Source of the DNA: Merdicola sp905200315
GTDB taxonomy: Bacteria; Bacillota; Clostridia; TANB77; CAG-508
Direction of reading: 5' to 3'
Length of the DNA: 64,000 nucleotides
NCBI GenBank assembly: GCA_902461935.1
Contig: CABPZP010000003.1
Coordinates: 45,106 to 109,105 of the forward strand
Positions 9,201-16,630 of this stretch are shown piece after piece. A model generated the notes under the pieces. It saw nothing but the letters and a program-made list of their open reading frames with translations. It searched no databases and had not been told where the DNA came from. Position 1 is the first letter of the stretch. Every line of letters starts with the position of its first letter. A program made the position numbers and the translations under genes.

Positions 9201-9802
9201 CTTCCTTCTATTTCTGTTACAATGTCATCTACTCTAAGTAAATTTAGCTTTGTATGTTCTAGCTTTTTTTCTGATTCTTCTTTTCTTGCTCTATATTTAA
9301 CGATTCCCGCAGCTTCTTCAAATATGTGTCTTCTATCTTCAGATTTATTACTTAAAATATCATCTATTTTTCCTTGTCCTATAATTGAGTAACCATCTTT
9401 TCCAATTCCTGTGTCCATAAATAATTCTAATATATCTTTTAAACGGCAAGGTGTTTTATTTATATAGTAACCAGACTCACCACTTCTGTATATTTTTCTT
9501 GTAACTGTAACTTCACTGTATTCTATTGGTAATTTCTCATCACTATTATCAAATACTAAAGAAGCTTCTGCAAAGCCTAGAGATTTTCTGTTTTGAGTTC
9601 CAGCAAATATAATATCTTCAGATTTTGTTCCTCTTAAAGACTTCATGCTTTGCTCTCCTAGTACCCAACGAATAGCATCTGAAATGTTACTTTTCCCTGA
9701 CCCATTTGGTCCAATAACTGTTGTTAGCCCTGGCATTAATTCTAATACTGTTTTATCTGCAAACGATTTAAACCCTTGTAATTCTAATCTTTTTAAATAC
9801 AT
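6254..9802 (-). CDS. smc: Chromosome segregation ATPase SMC
   Basis: A 1182-residue protein, the usual length. The N-terminal head has Walker A GPNGSGKS at residues 31-38. Long heptad-rich coiled coils (about 170-500 and 680-1010) flank a hinge (about 515-670, with SGSITGGS near its end). The C-terminal head carries the ABC signature LLSGGERALTA and Walker B CVLDEIEAALDD. SMC dimers with ScpAB form the condensin that organises and separates chromosomes. The ATG is fixed by the conserved MYLKRLELQGFKSFAD start. It is the first of a long minus-strand block but lacks its frequent neighbours rnc and ftsY; rnc is at 54 kb here. Confidence 0.97.
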   Translation of the reverse strand: MYLKRLELQGFKSFADKTVLELMPGLTTVIGPNGSGKSNISDAIRWVLGEQSMKSLRGTKSEDIIFAGTQNRKSLGFAEASLVFDNSDEKLPIEYSEVTVTRKIYRSGESGYYINKTPCRLKDILELFMDTGIGKDGYSIIGQGKIDDILSNKSEDRRHIFEEAAGIVKYRARKEESEKKLEHTKLNLLRVDDIVTEIEGSIGPLKEQSEKAKKYLDYRENLKNIEVGLFLHNIEENKNNLSKIEEDEKILKENYEDELTKQNKFQIQKDDLKSDIDNITNQIEEMQKLGFESTNKIEKINSDIKVNEERISNNEINYKRFEEDINETKNKIEELKEEQKTKENKKENLYKNKEKFEAELKQKQEELEKISGKLSEKEIEIEEKKKKVEANVDLKYENQNVISTQNATFEEVEKREKTLKNEVQTTISELDSSRITKVEIEKEFSEIESKRNKAQEKLNNINEKRAESTQKIKEYEDEINKISYNIRMKDSRLKFLQETEKEKEGYTKSVKNLLLDCDKNKELSKGVCGVLANIVSTEKEYETAIEMCLGGSLQNIVTETESEAKKLVEHLRKNNMGRASFLPITSVKGRKIDKYDSKHINGIIGVASDLVKYEKKYEGIILSLLGRTIIVDNMDNGVELAKKNRYSFRIVTLKGDVINPSGSITGGSVMQKTVNILGRSREIESIQKEINVLNKKLENIQKEKENYLSDIEDVLEEASSLEQNMQEIDITYATEKQKMVSIEENVERLENRLARLKQEQESIINKKQELNSIKEEAKEKIEKLSKENEELNNVIEEFANLNKDNQKYIDDLNFDITNLKISVSSFEESEMSIKEMTERIGEDIKNNEESIRNKQEQLSNIKNDNEQLMNNINELKNKITQIKEDVENSGNKVEKLKEERIKSNEKLEKTEKEIESLFKTIEGLKEQLVKIDVKKTKTAQDIEDIINKMWEEYELTPNSCENYEKPTNVAQTQKRVKEIREEIKKLGSINVDSIEEYKQLKERYDFMCEQRLDLEDAIAKLKKIINEMTQVMKEQFSEKFKIINKNFNEVFKELFGGGKAELILTDEQNILECGIEIQAQPTGKKLQNMSLLSGGERALTAIALLFAILKINPSPFCVLDEIEAALDDVNVFRYADYLKKFTKETQFLVITHRKGTMEAADTVYGVTMEENGISKLLSMKLK

Positions 9803-9874
9803 TCAATACTTCTTCCTTTTTTCTTATTTTCTTGTATATAATATATTAAAATTTGCTATTTTTCAATAGAATAT

Positions 9875-9910
9875 TACAAAAAAAGAATGCAATCTCTTGC
9901 ATTCTTTTAA
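9875..9910 (-). terminator. Terminator downstream of divIVA
   Basis: A 12-bp stem (AAAAGAATGCAA / TTGCATTCTTTT, loop TCTC) ends in seven T on the minus strand. It overlaps the divIVA stop codon. Confidence 0.85.
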
Positions 9911-10356
9911 TCTTCTTTTACATCTTTTAATAATTCTAATTGTGATATTAATAAGGCTTCCATTTTTGCTTTATATATATCAAATTGTTTTTTAGTATCT
10001 TCTAATTCTTTTTTCTTTGATACTATGTCTAATTCTAAATCATCTACATTTTTTTGTGCAGTTCCTTTTGCGTCTGCTATTATTTGGTCTGCTTGTTGTC
10101 TTGCAACTTTTTTTACTTCTTCTGCAGTTGATTGTGCCATTATTAATGTACTTTGTAAAGTCTCTTCTATATTTTTGTAGTGTTCTAAGTTTTTGTTTAA
10201 TTCCTCTACTTTAGATTTTGTTTCTTGTAATTCTTTATACATTTTTTCATAATCTATTGTTAGTTCATCTAGGAAATCATCTACTTCGTCTATACTGTAT
10301 CCATTCATCATTTGTTTTGAGAATTTTTTATTTTCTATATCTAATGGTGTTAGCAT
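9907..10356 (-). CDS. divIVA: DivIVA-family cell-division/polarity protein
   Basis: A 149-residue protein beginning MLTPLDIENKKFSKQMMNGY, then SIDEVDDFLDELTIDYEKMY: the conserved DivIVA N-terminal membrane-binding motif and first coiled coil. The rest is almost wholly coiled coil. DivIVA binds negatively curved membrane at septa and poles and recruits division and sporulation proteins. It lies 40 bp downstream of sepF in the same direction, the order common in Firmicutes division clusters. AAGGAGG precedes the ATG. Confidence 0.9.
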   Translation of the reverse strand: MLTPLDIENKKFSKQMMNGYSIDEVDDFLDELTIDYEKMYKELQETKSKVEELNKNLEHYKNIEETLQSTLIMAQSTAEEVKKVARQQADQIIADAKGTAQKNVDDLELDIVSKKKELEDTKKQFDIYKAKMEALLISQLELLKDVKED

Positions 10357-10395
10357 TATATTTCCTCCTTAAATGTTACATATTATATTATTCCA

Positions 10396-10887
10396 TTATC
10401 CATTGTTTTTTAACCATGATACTGAAAGTTTATTTTTTATTTCTTCTCTAGCCATTTCATTTGTTATTTCGTAATTCATTGGTGCAACTAAGAATATTGA
10501 ATTAGATACTTTTTGAATATGTCCATTAAGTGCAAATACACCACCACTTATAAAATCTACAATTCTTCTAGCAACATCTTTGTTTACATATTCTAAGTTT
10601 ACTATGACAGATTTTTTTTGTTTTAATGATTCACATATTTCTTCTGATTGTTCAAATGTTGTTGGTTGTGATATAACCATTTTTATTGATTGTGTTTGTG
10701 GCATAGCAACTATTTTTTCTCTATTTTTTCTACCTAAGTTTCCGAAGATTCCTCTTCCTTCGTTTTCTTCATCTTCTTCATATTCATCGTAATCATAATC
10801 TATTTCGTTTTCGAAGTCTTCGTCTTCTTCTCTATCATTTCCCATTCCTAATGTTTCCCATAATTTATTCATTATAGCTCCTGCCAT
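10396..10887 (-). CDS. sepF: Cell division protein SepF
   Basis: The 163 residues comprise an N-terminal amphipathic membrane-targeting segment (MAGAIMNKLWETLGM), an acidic low-complexity linker (about 20-45), and the SepF core with YEDAQ-type elements (QSIKMVISQPTTFEQSEEICESLKQ, KSVIVNLEYVNKDVARRIVDF, SGGVFALNGHIQKVSNSIFLVAP). SepF anchors FtsZ to the membrane and shapes the division septum. It is next to divIVA; the ylm genes that often accompany it are not present. Confidence 0.92.
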   Translation of the reverse strand: MAGAIMNKLWETLGMGNDREEDEDFENEIDYDYDEYEEDEENEGRGIFGNLGRKNREKIVAMPQTQSIKMVISQPTTFEQSEEICESLKQKKSVIVNLEYVNKDVARRIVDFISGGVFALNGHIQKVSNSIFLVAPMNYEITNEMAREEIKNKLSVSWLKNNG

Positions 10888-11012
10888 TTGAACAACCTCC
10901 TAATAATTTTCTTCTTAACGTATGCACATAGTATCCTACTTTTTTTGTTTTTTGTCAATAGTTTTTATATTTGTAATTTTTTTTTAATGTTTTTGTAATA
11001 TTTTTGTAATAT

Positions 11013-12242
11013 TTATTTTGGATTTACCATTATTTCGTCATATATTCCTATACTCTTATTATTTACAATTTCATTTGATGTCCATCCTAATTCTTTTAAT
11101 TCGTCTGTTGAATAATCTTCTATGATACTGTAAGTTTCGTTACTTTTATTAACTTTTACTAGGATTTTATCTTTATATCCTGTTCGCACTCTTACTACAT
11201 ATTTTAATCCATTTTCTTCCATTAATGATGTGTTTGGAACTTTTAATCCACTGTAGCTCCAATATATTATGTCGAAATTTATTTTTCTATATTCAATTAA
11301 CTCTTCTACATCTTTTGTAATTTTTAATATTGCTATATATTTATCATTATCTGGTTTTAATTTTTCCACTTTTGCAGAAATTTCATCACCATTTGTAAGC
11401 CTTATTTTTACATATTTTCCCTCTTCTAATTTTTGTGTATCATTGTTTTTTATTACTGTTGCAATGTAGCAGTAATAATTATTAACAATTTTTCCGCTCT
11501 CATTACTGCTAGGTATTATTTGTCCAGTTTTTAAATTCAATTTATTTAAAAATTCTTCTGTTATATTATCTAAAGAATTTACATTTAATTTTTCTTCTAA
11601 TCCATCTACTTTATATGAAACTACTCCACTATTTTGAGCTTTCATGTATTCACTTCCAGAATTTAATTGCTTTTCATATTCACTTCTTTTTTGAATTAGA
11701 TTTTTCATATACGAACCCGTTGGACTTAATTCACCAATAATTTTTGTTTTCTTTTTTATTAATTCTTCAATTTCGCCTTTGTACTCTTGCAGTTTTTGTG
11801 CATCTCTGACATTGTTCATTTTATTTATTTTGTTTTCTATTTCATTTTCAATTACTTTTACATCACTAGAAAAAATATTATTTTCTTCACTTTGAGCCTC
11901 TGCAATTTTATTATCGAGTTCTTTTATTTTATTGTTTAAACTTTCTTCGTCTTTTGTATAATATCTAAAAGCATTTTCATTTACAGATATTTTCTCTCCT
12001 TCTGCTTTTATTTGAGACATACCATTTTTGTAATTTTCACCTTTTAATACAGTTTCTTCTCTTATTATGTACCCTTCTGTTGATGTTTCTGATGATATTT
12101 TTCCATTTTCAACAGTAACAATATCTGTTGGCTGTAATAGAAGGTTTCCAACTTCAAAAATTATATATGCAATTATTAGTATGGCTATTAGAATAATTAT
12201 TATTTTTAACAATAGCATTTTTATTTTTTTGTTATTTTTCAA
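11013..12242 (-). CDS. HlyD-like membrane-fusion/efflux adaptor protein
   Basis: I start at TTG 12242 because GGAGG lies 7 nt upstream; the longer frame to 12320 would begin inside a REP palindrome. The 409-residue protein has one N-terminal membrane helix (LLLKIIIILIAILIIAYIIF), then a barrel/lipoyl-like part (TVENGKISSETSTEGYIIREE), a helical hairpin (about residues 110-200) and C-terminal beta domains. This architecture matches HlyD/membrane-fusion-like proteins found near sepF in Clostridia. No transporter partner is adjacent, so its function, envelope or division related, is inferred only from architecture and context. Confidence 0.65.
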   Translation of the reverse strand: MKNNKKIKMLLLKIIIILIAILIIAYIIFEVGNLLLQPTDIVTVENGKISSETSTEGYIIREETVLKGENYKNGMSQIKAEGEKISVNENAFRYYTKDEESLNNKIKELDNKIAEAQSEENNIFSSDVKVIENEIENKINKMNNVRDAQKLQEYKGEIEELIKKKTKIIGELSPTGSYMKNLIQKRSEYEKQLNSGSEYMKAQNSGVVSYKVDGLEEKLNVNSLDNITEEFLNKLNLKTGQIIPSSNESGKIVNNYYCYIATVIKNNDTQKLEEGKYVKIRLTNGDEISAKVEKLKPDNDKYIAILKITKDVEELIEYRKINFDIIYWSYSGLKVPNTSLMEENGLKYVVRVRTGYKDKILVKVNKSNETYSIIEDYSTDELKELGWTSNEIVNNKSIGIYDEIMVNPK

Positions 12243-12287
12243 TCTATTACCTCCAATTTTTAATTTATTTTGTATTAATGCTTTTAC

Positions 12288-12387
12288 GGGCGGACAGAGG
12301 CGTCCGCCCCTACACCTCAAATATGAATTTTATACAATTTATAAAAGCGGGTCGCCCTAAGGACGCCGACCCCTACAACGTTTGACA
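12288..12387. repeat. Composite of two REP palindromes
   Basis: GGGCGGACAGAGGCGTCCGCCC followed by CTACA (12288-12314), then GCGGGTCGCC...CGACCCCTACAACGTTTGACA (12347-12387), in the same orientation about 30 bp apart. They sit between the HlyD-like gene and miaA; the second carries the AACGTTTGACA tail seen at 25.7 and 58.1 kb. Confidence 0.8.
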
Positions 12388-12417
12388 TTATTTTTTATAG
12401 TATAATTAATTTATAAT

Positions 12418-13332
12418 TTATTTTAAAATCAAATTTATGTTATTAGATATTGCTTCATTTCCTTGTATCCATTTTACATTTTCTATTTTTTTAAACCATG
12501 TTATTTGTCTTTTGGCATATCTTCTTGTTTCCATTTTTATTTTTTCTATCATTTCTTCTTTTGTTATTTTTTTATCTAAGTATTCTACTACTTCTTTATA
12601 GCCTAGTCCTTGCATTGCTGTTGGGAATTTATCATATTTTTTTAGTATATTTTCTACTTCTTTTATTAAGCCCTGCTTTATCATTATATCTACTCTTTTG
12701 TTTATTCTTTTGTATAATTCTTCTCTTTCCCAATTTATTGCATATACTTTGTAATCGTATTTCACTTCTTCTTTTCTAGATTCTTTTTCAAGCTCTGTTT
12801 TTGTTTTTCCTGTTTGATTATACATTTCTAGTACTCTTAGTATTCTTTTTTTATCATTTTGACTTATGCTTTTCATTGCTTCACTGTCTATTTTTTTTGC
12901 TTCTTCATACAAACTTTGTAAGCCTTCTTTTTCTACTCGCTCTTCTAAATATTTTCTGTATTCTTCATCAATTTTTATATCATTATATTGTATATTATAA
13001 ATTAAACTATTAACGTATAAACCTGTTCCTCCAGCAATTATTGGTGTTTTTCCTTTTTTTAATATTTCTTCTATTGCTTTTTCTGCTTGAACTTTAAATT
13101 CTGCAACACTATATCTTTCTGTTGGAGATACTATATCTATCATATAATGTTTTATTCCTTGCATTTCTTCTTGAGTTACTTTTGCTGTTCCTATATTCAT
13201 ATCTTTATATATTTGCATTGAATCTGCAGATATTATTTCTCCATTACATTTTTTTGCAAGTTCAATAGATAGACCCGTTTTTCCAGACGCAGTTGGCCCA
13301 CATATTACAATTACTTTTGGTTTTGTATTCAT
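12418..13332 (-). CDS. miaA: tRNA dimethylallyltransferase MiaA
   Basis: A 304-residue enzyme that transfers the dimethylallyl group of DMAPP to A37 of UNN-reading tRNAs. The P-loop GPTASGKT is at residues 12-19, followed by EIISADSMQIYKDMNIGTAK (conserved Asp-Ser-Gln), HYMIDIVSP, and IIAGGTGLYVNSLIY. The C-terminal RRYAKRQITWFKK is the family signature. Its ATG overlaps the stop of the upstream membrane-protein gene (TAATG), and mutL lies just before that, so mutL, the membrane protein and miaA form one transcription unit. Confidence 0.95.
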   Translation of the reverse strand: MNTKPKVIVICGPTASGKTGLSIELAKKCNGEIISADSMQIYKDMNIGTAKVTQEEMQGIKHYMIDIVSPTERYSVAEFKVQAEKAIEEILKKGKTPIIAGGTGLYVNSLIYNIQYNDIKIDEEYRKYLEERVEKEGLQSLYEEAKKIDSEAMKSISQNDKKRILRVLEMYNQTGKTKTELEKESRKEEVKYDYKVYAINWEREELYKRINKRVDIMIKQGLIKEVENILKKYDKFPTAMQGLGYKEVVEYLDKKITKEEMIEKIKMETRRYAKRQITWFKKIENVKWIQGNEAISNNINLILK

Positions 13333-13727
13333 TATATTTTCAATCCTTTTATATAACTTACTTCAATTACTAATACTATAATAAATATAATAGCTATTGT
13401 CAAAATTTTTCTATTAAAAATATTTTTTTCTATTATTTTCATTTTATAATTATTCATATATTTTGCAATTGTTGGCATAGTGATTATTCCATTTACTGCA
13501 GTAAATATAAATAAATCTACATTTTTTATAAAACTTGTTGCCTCGGCATTTTTTGCACTTATATTTGCTATATTTATAACAATTAATGTTGCAATAAAGT
13601 TTATTATAACTCCTATTATTATAAATACAACTTTATTTTTTATTTCAAATACTTTCATATTTGATGTTGTTATAGCTATTAATGCTAAATACAATATTGT
13701 AATTATTAAAAATATTATAATCTTCAT
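13332..13727 (-). CDS. Small integral membrane protein, unknown
   Basis: 131 residues with four predicted membrane helices (near residues 3-20, 33-55, 73-90, 107-125) and no motif I recognise. It is 6 bp after mutL and overlaps the start of miaA, so it is translationally linked to both. Conservation between these two genes is not something I can test here. Confidence 0.7.
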   Translation of the reverse strand: MKIIIFLIITILYLALIAITTSNMKVFEIKNKVVFIIIGVIINFIATLIVINIANISAKNAEATSFIKNVDLFIFTAVNGIITMPTIAKYMNNYKMKIIEKNIFNRKILTIAIIFIIVLVIEVSYIKGLKI

Positions 13728-13733
13728 ATTTTC

Positions 13734-15995
13734 CTACTTTCTAGCAAATTTTCTTTCAATGTCGTATTTTGTCATTTTTATAGCTGTTGGTCTTCCGTGT
13801 GGACATGTAAATGGATTTGGTAATTCTAATAATTTGTCCATTAAGCTATCTACTTCTTCTTTTGTTAATGCCATATGTGCTTTAACAGCTGCTTTGCAGG
13901 CAACAGTTGCTATAAAGCTTTCTTCTATTTCTTGTTTTGCTGTTCTTGCTACTGTATTTATTTCATCTAAAGTTTCTAAGAATAATTCCTTTGTATCTAA
14001 ATCTAACAATATACTTGGTGTTCCTGAAATTTTTATTGTATTTTCACCAAATTCTTCTATTATGAATCCTGCTTTTTCAAATAAGTCTAGATTATCTTTT
14101 GCTATATTCATTTCTTTATGTGTAAGTGTTATTATGTCTGGCAAAATCATAAGTTGTGAGTCTTTTTCTGTTTCTTTATAAAAATTCTTTTTTACTTTTT
14201 CATACATAATTCTTTCGTGTGCCGCATGTTGGTCTATTATGTACATTTCTTTGTCCATTTCTATTATTATGTATGTTTTAAATGCTATTCCTATAAATTT
14301 ATAAAATGGCTTACTTTTATATACTTCACTGTCTTCGAATACAGATATATTTTCTGTTTCTGCTAAATTTATATCTTCATATGATATTGAATTTTCTTCT
14401 TTTTTCTCTTCTACTTTTTCTGTTGAAGGCAATTTTCCAAAGGTTTTTAAATACATTTCATTAAAATCAACATTGTTTATATTTTCTTTTAATTTTTGTA
14501 ATTCGTCTAGTTTTTCGAATACTGTTTTTTCTTCTGGACTTTTTTCTTTTTCACTTGTTTTTTGTTCAGTTGATTCTTTTTCTTCTGTTTCTTTTACTTC
14601 GTGGTTTTGCTCTATTTCTTCTGTATTTTCTAATGGTTCTATTTCTTGTATTTTTTGCTCAATTGCTTCGTTTATAATATTTTTATTTTTTATTATATTT
14701 TCTATTTCTTTTTCCTCAAATATTTCCTCTTTTTTCTCTACAACTGGTTCTACTACTTGCTCTTTTACTTTCTCTGTTTTTGCTTCAACATTATTATTTT
14801 CTTGTGGTTTTATTCCTGCCTTTTGCATTTCTAAATCATTTTGAATTTTTCTTTGTAATTCTATTAGTTTATTTAAAGTTGAATTTGCATCTATTTTTTC
14901 TTCTACTTTTGGTTCTGCATCCTCATTATTTCTAAATAATGAGCTTGATGACATTTTAAAGTTTTCTGCATTATTACTTTTATCCCTTTCTGTATCTGTT
15001 ACTAAATCATTTTTTAATAGAGTATCTTTTATTGAATGATATATTGCTTTAAATACCTTTTGTTCTTCTACAAATCTTACTTCTAGCTTAGCAGGATGAA
15101 CATTTACATCTACTTTGCTAGAATCCATTTCTATATTTAAAACTAAAAATGGATATTTTCCTATTGGTAACATTCCTTTAAAACTTTTTTCTACTGCACT
15201 TGATAAGGTTTTATCTTTTATATATCTATCATTTACAAAAAATAATTGGTTACTTCTATTTGAACGCGCAATTCCTGGTTTTCCAACTACTCCTTTTATA
15301 TGCAAATCTTCGTATTGATAATCTACATCTAAAACTTGTGTTGCAACATCTTTTCCATATATGCTATAAATTACATCTTTTAAATTTCCATTTCCAGTTG
15401 TTTGAATTACAACTTTTCCGTTAGATATTAATTTAAATGCTACTTCTGGATGAATTAATGCAAGTCTTGTTATTGCATCTTCTATATAACCTGCTTCTGT
15501 AAAATCTTTCTTTAAGAATTTATATCTTACTGGTGTATTAAAGAATAATTTTGTTACTGTAATCATTGTTCCAACTGGTGCTGCTATTTCTTGTTTTTCT
15601 AAAATATCTCCTGCTTCTACTACTATTTTATTTCCTGTTTGTATATCTTCTGTTCTTGATATCATTTCTACATTTGCAATAGATGCAATACTTGCTAAAG
15701 CCTCTCCTCTGAACCCCATAGATTTAACTGTTTTTAAATCTTCAGCTACTCTTATTTTACTGGTTGCGTGTCTTTCAAAGGCTATTTCCATATCATCTGG
15801 CATAATACCTTTTCCATCATCTGTAATTCTTATGTATGAAATTCCTCCATTTTTTATTTCTATATTAATATTTTTTGCTCCTGCATCTATTGAGTTTTCA
15901 ACCATTTCTTTTACTACAGATGCTGGTCTTTCTATAACCTCACCTGCAGCAATTTGGTTAATTGTTAGTTCATCTAATAAAACTATTTTTCCCAT
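13734..15995 (-). CDS. mutL: DNA mismatch repair protein MutL (endonuclease type)
   Basis: 753 residues. The N-terminal GHKL ATPase shows ENSIDAGA, DDGKGI, RHATSKI and GFRGEALASI. The C-terminal domain has DQHAAHERIMYEK, the DQHA(X)2E(X)4E metal site of nicking MutL, plus ACKAAVKAHMAL and CPHGRPT, so this is the strand-nicking type found in organisms lacking MutH. The linker between domains (about 335-545) is unusually long, Glu/Lys-rich and low in complexity, which explains the excess length over about 630 residues. MutS is not adjacent. An AGGGAGAAG box precedes the ATG. Confidence 0.95.
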   Translation of the reverse strand: MGKIVLLDELTINQIAAGEVIERPASVVKEMVENSIDAGAKNINIEIKNGGISYIRITDDGKGIMPDDMEIAFERHATSKIRVAEDLKTVKSMGFRGEALASIASIANVEMISRTEDIQTGNKIVVEAGDILEKQEIAAPVGTMITVTKLFFNTPVRYKFLKKDFTEAGYIEDAITRLALIHPEVAFKLISNGKVVIQTTGNGNLKDVIYSIYGKDVATQVLDVDYQYEDLHIKGVVGKPGIARSNRSNQLFFVNDRYIKDKTLSSAVEKSFKGMLPIGKYPFLVLNIEMDSSKVDVNVHPAKLEVRFVEEQKVFKAIYHSIKDTLLKNDLVTDTERDKSNNAENFKMSSSSLFRNNEDAEPKVEEKIDANSTLNKLIELQRKIQNDLEMQKAGIKPQENNNVEAKTEKVKEQVVEPVVEKKEEIFEEKEIENIIKNKNIINEAIEQKIQEIEPLENTEEIEQNHEVKETEEKESTEQKTSEKEKSPEEKTVFEKLDELQKLKENINNVDFNEMYLKTFGKLPSTEKVEEKKEENSISYEDINLAETENISVFEDSEVYKSKPFYKFIGIAFKTYIIIEMDKEMYIIDQHAAHERIMYEKVKKNFYKETEKDSQLMILPDIITLTHKEMNIAKDNLDLFEKAGFIIEEFGENTIKISGTPSILLDLDTKELFLETLDEINTVARTAKQEIEESFIATVACKAAVKAHMALTKEEVDSLMDKLLELPNPFTCPHGRPTAIKMTKYDIERKFARK

Positions 15996-16117
15996 ATTTC
16001 TTCTCCCTTAACTATATTAGAATTTTTCAAATGAATTATATCATTAAAATTTTATTTTTGTATAGTTTTTTATAACTTTTTTATTATTTGAATAAAATAC
16101 AAAGTTATATATATGTA

Positions 16118-16191
16118 GCTCCACAAGTGTGAAGCATTTTTCTTTTGAAAACATGCAGAAAGAAAATATCCTTTACACTGAAAGATGGAGC
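16118..16191 (+). ncRNA. Possible structured RNA leader upstream of Cys-rich peptide genes
   Basis: Nested complementary segments suggest a three-tier hairpin: GCTCCA (16118-16123) with TGGAGC (16186-16191); GTGTGAAG with CTTTACAC; and an apical GCAT...ATGC helix. It lies about 95 bp upstream of the first Cys-rich peptide gene. It matches no riboswitch class I know. The rest of the gap 15996-16287 is AT-rich with nothing recognisable. Confidence 0.3.
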
Positions 16192-16287
16192 GGACTTTTA
16201 TATAATTGTAACACAATTTTAAAAAATGAATATTATATACCATACTAAGAAGTAAAGCTTAGGTTCTTATATAAGGAGGTAGCTATT

Positions 16288-16422
16288 ATGGGAAATTGTT
16301 GCTGCGGAAATGACAACATTTTATGGTTCATCATTTTATTCCTTCTTCTTTTCTGTGGAGGATGTGGAAACAGATGCTGCGACAGAGGAAACTGTGGTTG
16401 CAATGATGGATGCGGATGTTAG
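16288..16422 (+). CDS. Cys-rich membrane micropeptide (44 aa)
   Basis: An AAGGAGG box 8 nt upstream supports the ATG. The peptide begins MGNCCCGNDN, has one membrane helix (ILWFIILFLLLF), and ends with a Cys/Gly-rich tail (CGGCGNRCCDRGNCGCNDGCGC). Eleven or so cysteines in 44 residues suggest metal binding or disulfide packing at the membrane or in the cell or spore envelope, but no function is established. It is followed 41 bp later by a second peptide of the same type. Confidence 0.65.
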   Translation: MGNCCCGNDNILWFIILFLLLFCGGCGNRCCDRGNCGCNDGCGC

Positions 16423-16463
16423 TCTTATGAAAAAAATGTACTTATTGAAAGGGGGGAAATGTT

Positions 16464-16580
16464 ATGCCAGAAAATAGAGGATGCGGATGCGGTTGCGGAT
16501 TCGGTGGTGACTGCTGTTGGATAATAATATTATTCATATTAATAATTTGCTGCTGTGGAAATAACAACGGATGTTGCTAA
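16464..16580 (+). CDS. Cys-rich membrane micropeptide (38 aa)
   Basis: Preceded by AAAGGGGGGAAATGTT. The peptide reads MPENRGCGCGCGFGGDCCW, then a hydrophobic helix (IIILFILII), then CCCGNNNGCC. It inverts the layout of its neighbour: Cys/Gly cluster, one membrane helix, Cys cluster. The shared composition and spacing point to duplication and co-transcription, closed by the terminator at 16594. Confidence 0.65.
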   Translation: MPENRGCGCGCGFGGDCCWIIILFILIICCCGNNNGCC

Positions 16581-16593
16581 TTTTAAAACACAA

Positions 16594-16630
16594 AATTAAG
16601 GGAGCCTTTTTGCTCCCTTGTTTTATTTTT
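16594..16630. terminator. Terminator between the Cys-rich peptides and groEL
   Basis: The stem AAGGGAGC / GCTCCCTT is followed by GTTTTATTTTT on the plus strand. It closes the micropeptide unit and may also serve the convergent groEL. Confidence 0.8.

Noticed and set aside
11013..12320. Longer N terminus of the HlyD-like gene (start at 12320)
   Set aside because: The extra 26 residues (MRCRGGRLCPPVKAL...) are read from a REP palindrome; the TTG at 12242 has the only good RBS.
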